Source: Candidatus Liptonbacteria bacterium RIFOXYD1_FULL_36_11 (lineage in GTDB: Bacteria > Patescibacteriota > Minisyncoccia > UBA6257 > XYB1-36-10). From it: a stretch of DNA of 7,491 nucleotides. The notes under the pieces are model-generated. The model saw only the letters and a program-made list of their open reading frames with translations, was not told where the DNA came from and ran no database searches. The position numbers were made by a program, and so were the translations under genes. Location of the stretch: the NCBI GenBank assembly GCA_001821375.1, contig MHLG01000015.1:5335-12825 (forward strand), written 5' to 3'. Shown here one piece after another: positions 1 to 4,229 of this stretch (the first letter of the stretch is position 1; every line of letters begins with the position of its first letter).

Positions 1-1696
1 CTTTGTCTATTTTACCGTCTGCCGCGGCTAGTTTTATTTCGTTGAAAAGTTTTTCCTTAAGACCTTTTAGGTGTTCAATGCGGAGTTGTTTTTTTAGTTC
101 ATCAAGATTTTCTTCTTCATCCAGCCCGCTTTTTAAATAAACTAGTTCAAGCAGGTGGTCTAGTTCGGGGTTGGTAGTGGAGAGCTCGCTAGCTTGCGCG
201 GGCAAGCTTTGCTTATCGGCAGGCAGGCCTTTTTTAAAATGTAATAAAACATCTTTAAATTTTTCCGCAATCATTTCTTCAAAACCTTCAAGCGCGGCTA
301 TTCCTTTTAAGACAGTTTGGCTTAAAATTTTCTGGCTTAAAAGCTCTTTTCTTGTAAAAGATTCTTCCACTAAAGGAGTGGGTGAATCGGATAAAAAATT
401 ATTTTTTTTAATGGAAAGCGTGGAAAAAGAAAGAGAAGACATTTCTTCCAGAAGAGTGTTTTCTGGAACGCCTGTTTTTTTAGAAAGTTCTTTCAGCCAA
501 AAATTTCTTTCTACGGCGCTCGGCATAATTTTTATTTTTGAGAGTGCGAGGCGGACAGATTTTTTTAATTCTTTAACACTTTCTTTCGCAAGAGAAAGAT
601 AGCGGCGGAAGAAAAATTCCATAGCGGGAATAGCTTCGGCAATAAGATTTTTTAATTTTCCCGGAGATTTAACGGCAAGTTCAGCCGGATCTTTTACTCC
701 TTCTAATGAAAGGACTTTGGCAGAGAGGTCAGTTTTATGAATAAGGTCAATGGCGCGTTCGCCGGCGGCAAAACCAGCTTCATCACTGTCAAAATTAATA
801 ATAATTTCATCAGCAAAGCGGCTAAGCGATTTAATATGGTCTTCGGTTAAAGCAGTACCAGAAGAAGCAACAACGTTTTTCACGCCTTCTTGCCACGACA
901 TCAAAAGATCCATTTGCCCTTCAACAAGCACGGCTTGTTTAGATTCACGAATGAAGGCTTTACTTTTATCAAAACCGTAAAGAAGTTTATGTTTAAAAAA
1001 AATGGGCGTTTCCGGAGAATTAACATATTTGCCCATTTTTTCTTCTGCTTCAAATTCGGGAAGAATACGGCCGGAAAAGCCGACAGTTTTTCCGGAAGAG
1101 TTTAAAATGGGAAACATCAGGCGGCGGCGGAAACGGTCAAAATAAGTGCCGCGGCCTTCGCTTTTAACAACAAGACCAGCTCTTAAAATATCTTGCGGGT
1201 CAAAGTTTTTATTTACCAAATAAACGAGAAGCTCGTCCCAGCCGGAAGGAGAGGCACCAAGCTCAAATTCGGCGACAGTTTCTTCTTTCAGGCCGCGATT
1301 TTTAAGATAATTTTTAAAAAGTTCGGATTCTTTTAAGCGGTGATGAAAAAAAAATTTTGCTTCTTCATTAATATCGTAGAGCACGCCGAATTGTTTTTCC
1401 CCTGCGGGATTTATTTTTTTTAGTTCAATACCAGCTTTTTCGGCAAGAATTTTTAAAGCTTCAAAAAATTCTATATTTTCATATTTCATTAAAAAAGTAA
1501 AAATATCACCGCCAATATTACAACCAAAACAGTGCCAGCTTTGCCGTTCGGGAGAAACCATAAAAGACGGAGTTTTTTCCCGATGAAAAGGGCAGACGGT
1601 TTTAAAATTTTTGCCGGCGGGTTTTAATTCCAGATAGTTTTTTAGGACATCAACAATATCCAGTTTTGATTTGATTTCTTCAGTAGCGTTAGTCAT
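1..1696 (-). CDS. dnaG: DNA primase DnaG (3' end beyond the window)
   Basis: This enzyme makes the RNA primers for lagging-strand DNA synthesis and works with the replicative helicase. Translating from the ATG at 1696-1694 gives about 565 residues with no in-frame stop before the left edge. The N-terminal CHC2 zinc-binding module is complete (C35, H38, C56, C59, within CPFHRE and HCFGC). The RNA polymerase core follows. The TOPRIM catalytic motifs are visible as VEGQMD (E259, D263) and FDSDEAG (D303, D305). Bacterial DnaG is usually about 580-620 aa, so only a short piece of the helicase-binding C-terminus is missing. The start gives the expected N-terminus just ahead of the zinc module. A GAGGAT lies 13 nt upstream, too far for a good ribosome site. 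A terminator separates dnaG from the gene upstream, so it probably has its own promoter, but none is clear. The region around residues 489-505 carries an inserted-looking peptide (see the repeat). Confidence 0.96.
   Translation of the reverse strand, partial: MTNATEEIKSKLDIVDVLKNYLELKPAGKNFKTVCPFHREKTPSFMVSPERQSWHCFGCNIGGDIFTFLMKYENIEFFEALKILAEKAGIELKKINPAGEKQFGVLYDINEEAKFFFHHRLKESELFKNYLKNRGLKEETVAEFELGASPSGWDELLVYLVNKNFDPQDILRAGLVVKSEGRGTYFDRFRRRLMFPILNSSGKTVGFSGRILPEFEAEEKMGKYVNSPETPIFFKHKLLYGFDKSKAFIRESKQAVLVEGQMDLLMSWQEGVKNVVASSGTALTEDHIKSLSRFADEIIINFDSDEAGFAAGERAIDLIHKTDLSAKVLSLEGVKDPAELAVKSPGKLKNLIAEAIPAMEFFFRRYLSLAKESVKELKKSVRLALSKIKIMPSAVERNFWLKELSKKTGVPENTLLEEMSSLSFSTLSIKKNNFLSDSPTPLVEESFTRKELLSQKILSQTVLKGIAALEGFEEMIAEKFKDVLLHFKKGLPADKQSLPAQASELSTTNPELDHLLELVYLKSGLDEEENLDELKKQLRIEHLKGLKEKLFNEIKLAAADGKIDK
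183..229. repeat. Short palindromic repeat embedded in dnaG
   Basis: This GC-richer patch sits in an AT-rich gene and is built from nested palindromes: GAGCTC, GCTAGC, then AGCTTGC (191-197) and GCAAGCT (202-208) around a 4-nt loop, then AAGC/GCTT and a GGCAGGCAGGCC end. It is read in frame in dnaG as a Pro/Ala/Ser/Gln-rich peptide (PADKQSLPAQASELS) at about residues 490-505, which looks like a linker rather than conserved fold. From memory, similar GGCAGGCAGGC-type palindromes are scattered through Parcubacteria genomes, inside and outside genes. Only one copy is present here, so its repeat status is inferred. Confidence 0.5.
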
Positions 1697-1751
1697 TTTG
1701 TAAAGGATTATCCTCAATATAATAGAACGATAAAAAAGATAAAGCCAGTAA

Positions 1752-1779
1752 AAAAACAGGCGCTTCAACGCCTGTTTTT
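1752..1779 (-). terminator. Strong intrinsic terminator
   Basis: An 11-bp perfect stem (AAAAACAGGCG at 1752-1762 and its complement at 1769-1779) encloses a 6-nt loop. On the minus strand it is followed by a run of seven T. It lies 22 bp after the stop of the 152-aa membrane protein gene and before dnaG, so it closes the small membrane-protein cluster. The mirror A/T runs mean it could also work on the plus strand, but no plus-strand gene ends here. Confidence 0.85.
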
Positions 1780-1801
1780 AAATAAAACCAAAAAAATATT
1801 T

Positions 1802-2260
1802 TTAAGAAGGAAGGGTAGCGTTGCCTTTTTTAATTATTCTCCAGTGATAAAGATAAACTGGCATGCCGATGATAATAAAAGCTAAAGCGCCAGCTCCTTC
1901 ACTTTCACGGCTACGGCGTACCGGATCGTAATCTTTCATTTTTTTCTGCCAGGCAATATAGTCGTCTTCCCAGCGGCTTAAAAGAACTCTATCCTCTTCA
2001 GTAATGGCGCTTGATCCTTTTTTAACAGTAATATTTTCAGTTTTAGCGTCTATTTCTATTCCCCTTTCTTTAACTAAAAGACTTTCCGGAGGAAAAGGAG
2101 CTACTTCCGGATATTGTTGATCGGCGTTTTTAAAAATTAAAACTTTAAGGCCTAGATCAACTAAGCGGACAAAACCGACTATTAAAAGAGAAAGCCCGAC
2201 GAGAGAAAAAAGATAAAGATAAAGTGTTCTAATAACGTCTCTTCTTGTTGTTTGTTCCAT
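1802..2260 (-). CDS. Small two-pass membrane protein, possibly DUF5671-like
   Basis: This 152-aa protein has no function I can assign. The N-terminus begins TTRRDVIRTLYLYLFSLVGLSLL, and a strongly hydrophobic segment covers about residues 12-33. A second one covers about residues 127-142 (ALAFIIIGMPVYLYHW), followed by a basic tail. Between them is a soluble region with an acidic/charged stretch (EEDRVLLSRWEDDYIAWQKKMKDYD). The N-terminal pattern resembles the DUF5671-type membrane proteins of Patescibacteria, a resemblance recalled and not tested. It is the last gene of a minus-strand run of four small membrane proteins, 27 bp after its neighbour, and is followed by a strong terminator. There is no Shine-Dalgarno site; the stretch upstream of the ATG is almost pure A/T with a TGTTATTAT that could be an extended -10. 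Confidence 0.8.
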   Translation of the reverse strand: MEQTTRRDVIRTLYLYLFSLVGLSLLIVGFVRLVDLGLKVLIFKNADQQYPEVAPFPPESLLVKERGIEIDAKTENITVKKGSSAITEEDRVLLSRWEDDYIAWQKKMKDYDPVRRSRESEGAGALAFIIIGMPVYLYHWRIIKKGNATLPS

Positions 2261-2287
2261 ATTTTTAAATTTATTTAATAATAACAG

Positions 2288-2455
2288 TTAATTTGGAAAA
2301 GGTTCTGTGGGAATTAAATCTTCGGGAGGCGAGTAAGACGGTTCGGATATTTTTGGAGCAGGATTATTGTTGTTATTTTGATTATTAAAGCCAAAAAAGT
2401 AAACGGCAGCGGCGATAACAAAAATTACTATCAGAAAATAAATAAGGTTTTTCAT
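2288..2455 (-). CDS. 55-aa single-anchor membrane peptide
   Basis: This short reading frame runs from the ATG at 2455-2453 to the TAA at 2288-2290. It encodes a Lys-led hydrophobic segment (KNLIYFLIVIFVIAAAVYFFGF, about residues 2-23), then a run of Asn, then a Pro/Glu/Ser-rich tail ending TEPFPN. That layout fits a membrane anchor with a short disordered extracytoplasmic tail. There is no lipobox Cys. The frame fills the space between two neighbouring membrane protein genes, 15 bp after the one upstream and 27 bp before the one downstream, which supports it as a real co-transcribed gene. The function is unknown. No Shine-Dalgarno site is seen. Confidence 0.65.
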   Translation of the reverse strand: MKNLIYFLIVIFVIAAAVYFFGFNNQNNNNNPAPKISEPSYSPPEDLIPTEPFPN

Positions 2456-2470
2456 AAATCTAAGCTAAAT

Positions 2471-2734
2471 TTAGTTTTGTTCTTCTTTATTTTCTTCTTC
2501 TCCTTCTTCTCGGGAAGATTTTTTGCTGAAATAATAAATATAGAGAATTTCAAGCAGGCCGGCAGTGTTGATTATCAGGAGAACAACAAACCAAACTGGC
2601 TGGTTTTTCTTAGATGCTTTCCATAAAGCAGTTCCTTTCCAATAAAGAGACCAAGCGATGAGAAGAAAAAAAGCCGGAAGGAACCACGAATGTATTCCAA
2701 AAAGATTGTAACTATTATTAAAACTACTGAACAT
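2471..2734 (-). CDS. DUF5652-type small membrane protein
   Basis: This 87-aa protein has two hydrophobic helices, about residues 18-30 (FLPAFFLLIAWSL) and 47-69 (VWFVVLLIINTAGLLEILYIYYF). They are joined by a basic/aromatic loop containing WKGTALWKASKKNQPVWF. The ALWKAxxxxxxxWFxxLLxxNTxGxLEILYIY pattern is what I recall of the DUF5652 family, common in Patescibacteria and of unknown function. The C-terminus is highly charged and acidic (SREEGEEENKEEQN). It follows the 87-aa anchor protein gene by 41 bp and precedes the 55-aa gene by 15 bp. A TACTAT hexamer ends 9 nt before the ATG, so it could also be transcribed without a leader. There is no Shine-Dalgarno site. Confidence 0.82.
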   Translation of the reverse strand: MFSSFNNSYNLFGIHSWFLPAFFLLIAWSLYWKGTALWKASKKNQPVWFVVLLIINTAGLLEILYIYYFSKKSSREEGEEENKEEQN

Positions 2735-2775
2735 ATATTTGAAATAGTAAATTTTAAAACGACTTTGGATAAAAA

Positions 2776-3039
2776 TTATAGATTGTTAAGCTCTTCATCT
2801 ACTGATTTCATTTCTTTTTCAAGGTCAGTAGTATCAATCGCGTCTAAATTTTTATTTTCTGGTAAAACAGCTGGCTGTTCTAGAGTTGCTTCTTTTTGGT
2901 TTGTTTCTGCTATTTTTTCTATTTCTTCGCTATTAGCAGAAATAGATAAGGAAGAATCTTTTTTCGTAAAATAATTATAGGCATACCAACTAAACACTAT
3001 TAAAATTATCAGAATAATAATGTAGGCTGATTTTTTCAT
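2776..3039 (-). CDS. Membrane-anchored small protein with acidic tail
   Basis: This 87-aa protein has a Lys-Lys start followed by one hydrophobic segment (AYIIILIILIVFSWYAYNYF, residues 5-24), typical of an uncleaved signal anchor. The rest is hydrophilic and rich in Glu, Asp, Lys and Asn, ending in DLEKEMKSVDEELNNL, which could form a helix or short coiled coil. No domain is recognised. It is the first gene of the four-gene membrane cluster. An extended -10 (TGCTACAAT) ends 6 nt before the ATG, so the mRNA should start at or next to the start codon; no ribosome-binding site is present or needed under that reading. The function is unknown. Confidence 0.72.
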   Translation of the reverse strand: MKKSAYIIILIILIVFSWYAYNYFTKKDSSLSISANSEEIEKIAETNQKEATLEQPAVLPENKNLDAIDTTDLEKEMKSVDEELNNL

Positions 3040-3045
3040 TTCTAG

Positions 3046-3054
3046 ATTGTAGCA
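3046..3054 (-). promoter_or_regulatory. Extended -10 promoter, leaderless
   Basis: On the minus strand this reads TGCTACAAT, an extended -10 (TGn plus TACAAT). It ends 6 nt before the ATG of the 87-aa anchor protein, which places the transcription start at about the A of the ATG. The -35 position is only T/A rich (TTTTTA), which suits a TGn-dependent promoter. Confidence 0.55.
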
Positions 3055-3075
3055 TAAATTCAGAAAAATAAAAAT

Positions 3076-3111
3076 GGCCGCTTGTATATTATGTAGAATA
3101 TGCGAGCGGCC
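3076..3111 (-). terminator. Hairpin terminator after the 73-aa gene
   Basis: Two 15-nt arms, 3076-3090 and 3097-3111, enclose the 6-nt loop ATGTAG. The outer GGCCGCT/AGCGGCC is perfect. On the minus strand the hairpin is followed by ATTTTTATTTTT, so it should terminate the 73-aa gene that ends 21 bp before it. Two inner positions are A·C mismatches in minus-strand RNA but U·G wobble pairs in plus-strand RNA. Confidence 0.65.
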
Positions 3112-3131
3112 AGCATGGGCGATTATTTGTT

Positions 3132-3353
3132 TTAGTTTGTGGGATTAACAGAAACGTCTTGCGGTTCTTCGTTATTTTTTTCTGCTTCTTTAATTCTTCT
3201 GGCTTCGCGTGCTTTTTTTATCGTTTCCTTTCCTGCTTCTACTGCTTCTCTTAAATTTTTACGAAATTTTGGAGACTTCATATTTTCTTTATGAATCGCT
3301 AAAGTCTCTTCGTGCCCAAGAGGAACTGGAACAATTTCGAGTTTTTTAGACAT
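3132..3353 (-). CDS. 73-aa highly charged protein of unknown function
   Basis: No family is recognised. The protein is soluble and strongly charged. It begins SKKLEIVPVPLGHEETLAIHKENM, then has a Lys/Arg/Glu-rich stretch (about residues 27-62, including AVEAGKETIKKAREARRIKEAEK) expected to be one long helix. It ends in a polar, Pro/Asn-containing tail. It is the only gene here with a classic ribosome site: AAAGGAGG with 6 nt to the ATG. That supports this start and suggests good translation. It also has a near-consensus promoter, lying inside the end of a fold-back repeat, and a terminator, so it is a single-gene unit. The composition would fit a small nucleic-acid- or ribosome-associated protein, but nothing in the sequence proves that. 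Confidence 0.75.
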   Translation of the reverse strand: MSKKLEIVPVPLGHEETLAIHKENMKSPKFRKNLREAVEAGKETIKKAREARRIKEAEKNNEEPQDVSVNPTN

Positions 3354-3359
3354 AATGCG

Positions 3360-3367
3360 CCTCCTTT
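3360..3367 (-). promoter_or_regulatory. Strong Shine-Dalgarno site
   Basis: On the minus strand this is AAAGGAGG, 6 nt before the ATG at 3353. It fixes the start of the 73-aa gene. It stands out because no other gene in the window has a comparable site. Confidence 0.85.
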
Positions 3368-3370
3368 TTC

Positions 3371-3531
3371 GAGACTATAACCAAATACCATCTTTACTAC
3401 AAATTCCAAAATTTAGCTGCAAAATTTTAAAAGCTTCTCCGCTTATATTGTATATAAACATCGTCGCTTTTAATAATTTTTCGCTTGAATTTTGGAATTC
3501 TCGCTACGAGAGCGTATTTGGTGATAGTCCC
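3371..3531. repeat. 161-bp fold-back element with imperfect inverted arms (MITE-like)
   Basis: The left arm (3371-3434) and right arm (3466-3531) are inverted copies around a 31-bp centre. The outer ends share GACTATnACCAAATAC (3373-3388 and 3514-3529, one mismatch in 16). A middle block shares AATTCCAAAATT, and the inner ends share TTAAAAGC after an A/T-rich partial match. The block between the outer and middle matches has diverged. This resembles the terminal repeats of a small non-autonomous insertion element that lost its transposase. No flanking target duplication is visible and there is no second copy here. Any reading frame across it looks accidental. The left arm contains the promoter of the adjacent 73-aa gene. 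Confidence 0.6.
3374..3402 (-). promoter_or_regulatory. Sigma-70-type promoter of the 73-aa gene
   Basis: On the minus strand this reads TTGTAG, 17 nt, TATAGT. The predicted start at about 3367 leaves a short leader of about 14 nt containing the Shine-Dalgarno site. The whole promoter lies within the left arm of the fold-back repeat. Confidence 0.6.
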
Positions 3532-3617
3532 TTATTAAAAAAATTTGCTGGTTTTATATTAACATAAATTAAGAGAATTTATAAATTTTAATCAAAATAG
3601 CCATTTTGGTTTTTTAA

Positions 3618-3646
3618 TTGACAAAATTAGTAAGCAAGATTAGCAT
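3618..3646 (+). promoter_or_regulatory. Promoter of tRNA-Ile
   Basis: TTGACA (perfect -35), a 17-nt spacer and TAGCAT end 17 nt before the tRNA-Ile 5' end. The stretch between the fold-back element and this promoter (3532-3617) is A/T rich and shows no gene. Confidence 0.7.
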
Positions 3647-3663
3647 ATTTTTAGTTCATTTAT

Positions 3664-3788
3664 ACCGTTGTAGCTCAGCGGCAGAGCACCCGCCTGATAA
3701 GCGGCTTGAAGTTCTTCTCTGATACGCGCGCTAGGCAGGGATAGAATTTAAGCGTAGGGGGTCGGAGGTTTGAGTCCTCCCAACGGTA
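3664..3788 (+). tRNA. tRNA-Ile(GAT) with about 53 nt inserted next to the variable loop
   Basis: This tRNA reads AUC/AUU isoleucine codons. The acceptor stem is perfect (3664-3670 with 3781-3787). The D-arm is GCTC/GAGC. The anticodon stem begins CCCGC, the loop is CTGATAA with anticodon GAT (3696-3698), and the 3' stem is GCGG. The T-arm GGAGG/TTTGAGT/CCTCC is perfect and the discriminator is A. No CCA is encoded. Between GCGG (3701-3704) and the expected G43 plus variable loop GGGTC (3758-3763) lie about 53 extra bases. Removing 3705-3757 gives a completely normal tRNA-Ile with all five anticodon-stem pairs. The gene has its own promoter and terminator. The alternative to an intron is a giant variable arm kept in the mature RNA. 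Confidence 0.88.
3705..3757 (+). other. Insertion in tRNA-Ile (intron or giant variable arm)
   Basis: The inserted bases fold on themselves. CTTGAA (3705-3710) pairs with TTTAAG (3747-3752), TTCT (3712-3715) with AGAA (3743-3746), and TCTCTG (3716-3721) with CAGGGA (3736-3741). That gives 16 pairs with two single-base bulges and a 14-nt loop rich in GC. The insertion is far too short for a group I or II intron, and its site after the anticodon stem is not the usual 37/38 splice position. The boundary can shift by one base because a G is repeated at both ends. Confidence 0.7.
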
Positions 3789-3802
3789 TTCAAAAAAATA
3801 AG

Positions 3803-3837
3803 AAAAGTCTTTTACGTTTTACGCTAAAAGGCTTTTT
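3803..3837 (+). terminator. Terminator of tRNA-Ile
   Basis: A 12-bp stem (3803-3814 with 3825-3836, one U·G pair) has a 10-nt loop that can form a few more pairs. TTTTT and then AATTTTT follow. It lies 15 nt after the tRNA-Ile 3' end on the same strand. From here to 3922 the sequence is A/T rich with no gene. Confidence 0.75.
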
Positions 3838-3922
3838 AATTTTTAATGTTAAAAATTATAGTATTATTTTACTTGAATAAAAAATAATATCAACTATGTT
3901 GTTTAAATAAATTGAAAATTGG

Positions 3923-3969
3923 CGGTGGGGGTGAGATTTAAGTCTTCAATCCTGTTGCCAAGATAACAG
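3923..3969 (-). pseudogene. 3' half of an interrupted serine-type tRNA
   Basis: On the minus strand this holds a class II variable-arm hairpin (CTGTT/AACAG), a degenerate T-arm (loop CTTAAAT where TTCAAAT is expected), a 3' acceptor strand CCCCACC, and then G as discriminator, as in tRNA-Ser. The acceptor strand pairs perfectly, 7 of 7, with GGTGGGG at 4149-4155, some 220 bp upstream. The T-stem pairs badly (GAAGA with CTCAC) unless a bulged A is allowed, so the outer tRNA is probably dead. The anticodon arm is absent. Confidence 0.6.
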
Positions 3970-3977
3970 TTTTTCCT

Positions 3978-4079
3978 GTGCATAGCGGAGGGTGCAGGAT
4001 TTGAACCTGCGAGAGGTTTCCCTCAACTGGTTTTCAAGACCAGCGCTATAGACCGCTCAGCCAACCCTCCGCTATGCAC
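3978..4079 (-). repeat. Inverted repeat extending the tRNA-Ser(TGA) acceptor stem
   Basis: GTGCATAGC (3978-3986) and its exact complement (4071-4079) flank the tRNA. They continue its 7-bp acceptor stem into an uninterrupted 16-bp helix in the precursor. The discriminator G is itself paired with the base at position -1. Confidence 0.85.
3986..4070 (-). tRNA. tRNA-Ser(TGA)
   Basis: This tRNA decodes UCN serine codons, mainly UCA. It is an 85-nt class II tRNA with acceptor GGAGGGT/ACCCTCC, D-stem GCT/AGC, and anticodon stem CTGGT/ACCAG. The loop CTTGAAA carries TGA (complement of 4034-4036). The variable arm is GAGG-GAAA-CCTC, the T-arm is GCAGG/TTCAAAT/CCTGC, and the discriminator is G. All stems are intact and no CCA is encoded. 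It is flanked by a 9-bp extension of the acceptor stem and lies between the two halves of another serine-type tRNA on the same strand. Confidence 0.95.
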
Positions 4080-4120
4080 GAGATTGTTTTTTGTTTTTAA
4101 TTATTTTTTTAAATAAAGAT

Positions 4121-4155
4121 GAGATTGCCGCCTTCAACCGCTCGGCCACCCCACC
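4121..4155 (-). pseudogene. 5' half of an interrupted serine-type tRNA
   Basis: On the minus strand this begins GGTGGGG (acceptor), TG, then a good class II D-arm, GCC-GAGCGGTTGAA-GGC, typical of tRNA-Ser. After G26 the sequence GCAATCTC runs into an A/T-rich stretch and no anticodon stem can be closed. Its acceptor partner is found at 3924-3930, beyond the intact tRNA-Ser(TGA). The 7-bp sequence GAGATTG at 4121-4127 recurs at 4080-4086. Confidence 0.65.
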
Positions 4156-4172
4156 AAAAAAATACAATAAGA

Positions 4173-4201
4173 ATAATAAAATAAAACCAGCGCTTAGACA
4201 A
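4173..4201 (-). promoter_or_regulatory. Likely promoter of the nested tRNA-Ser locus
   Basis: On the minus strand this reads TTGTCT, 17 nt, TATTAT. The predicted start at about 4166 lies some 10 nt before the 5' half of the outer tRNA, so one transcript would cover both outer halves and the inner tRNA-Ser(TGA). The -35 lies in the loop of the preceding terminator hairpin. Confidence 0.45.
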
Positions 4202-4205
4202 GCGC
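4190..4205 (-). terminator. Terminator of the arginine decarboxylase gene
   Basis: A 6-bp GC-rich stem (GCGCTT/AAGCGC) with a 4-nt loop is followed on the minus strand by TGGTTTTATTTTATT. It lies 24 bp after the stop codon at 4230. Confidence 0.6.
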
Positions 4206-4229
4206 CAAAAAAAATTTGAGAAATATTTT

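Noticed and set aside
171..1105. Plus-strand reading frames across 171-602, 750-980 and 890-1105
   Set aside because: They lie opposite dnaG, which has clear family motifs on the minus strand; their products are low-complexity Ser/Phe/Lys-rich and show no motif.
3355..3567. Plus-strand 70-aa reading frame
   Set aside because: It runs through the fold-back repeat and opposes the Shine-Dalgarno site and promoter of the 73-aa gene; no ribosome site and no recognisable protein.
3593..3616. Weak hairpin CAAAAT/ATTTTG followed by TTTTTT on the plus strand
   Set aside because: It looks like a terminator, but the stem is only 6 bp with few GC pairs and no plus-strand gene ends before it.
3700..3752. 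Splicing of tRNA-Ile at the canonical 37/38 position
   Set aside because: Resuming at GCG 3752-3754 leaves mismatches in the anticodon stem; removing 3705-3757 restores all pairs.
3862..3889. 9-bp A/T-only hairpin (TATTATTTT/AAAATAATA)
   Set aside because: It has no GC pair and no T-run in either direction; expected by chance in this A/T-rich gap.
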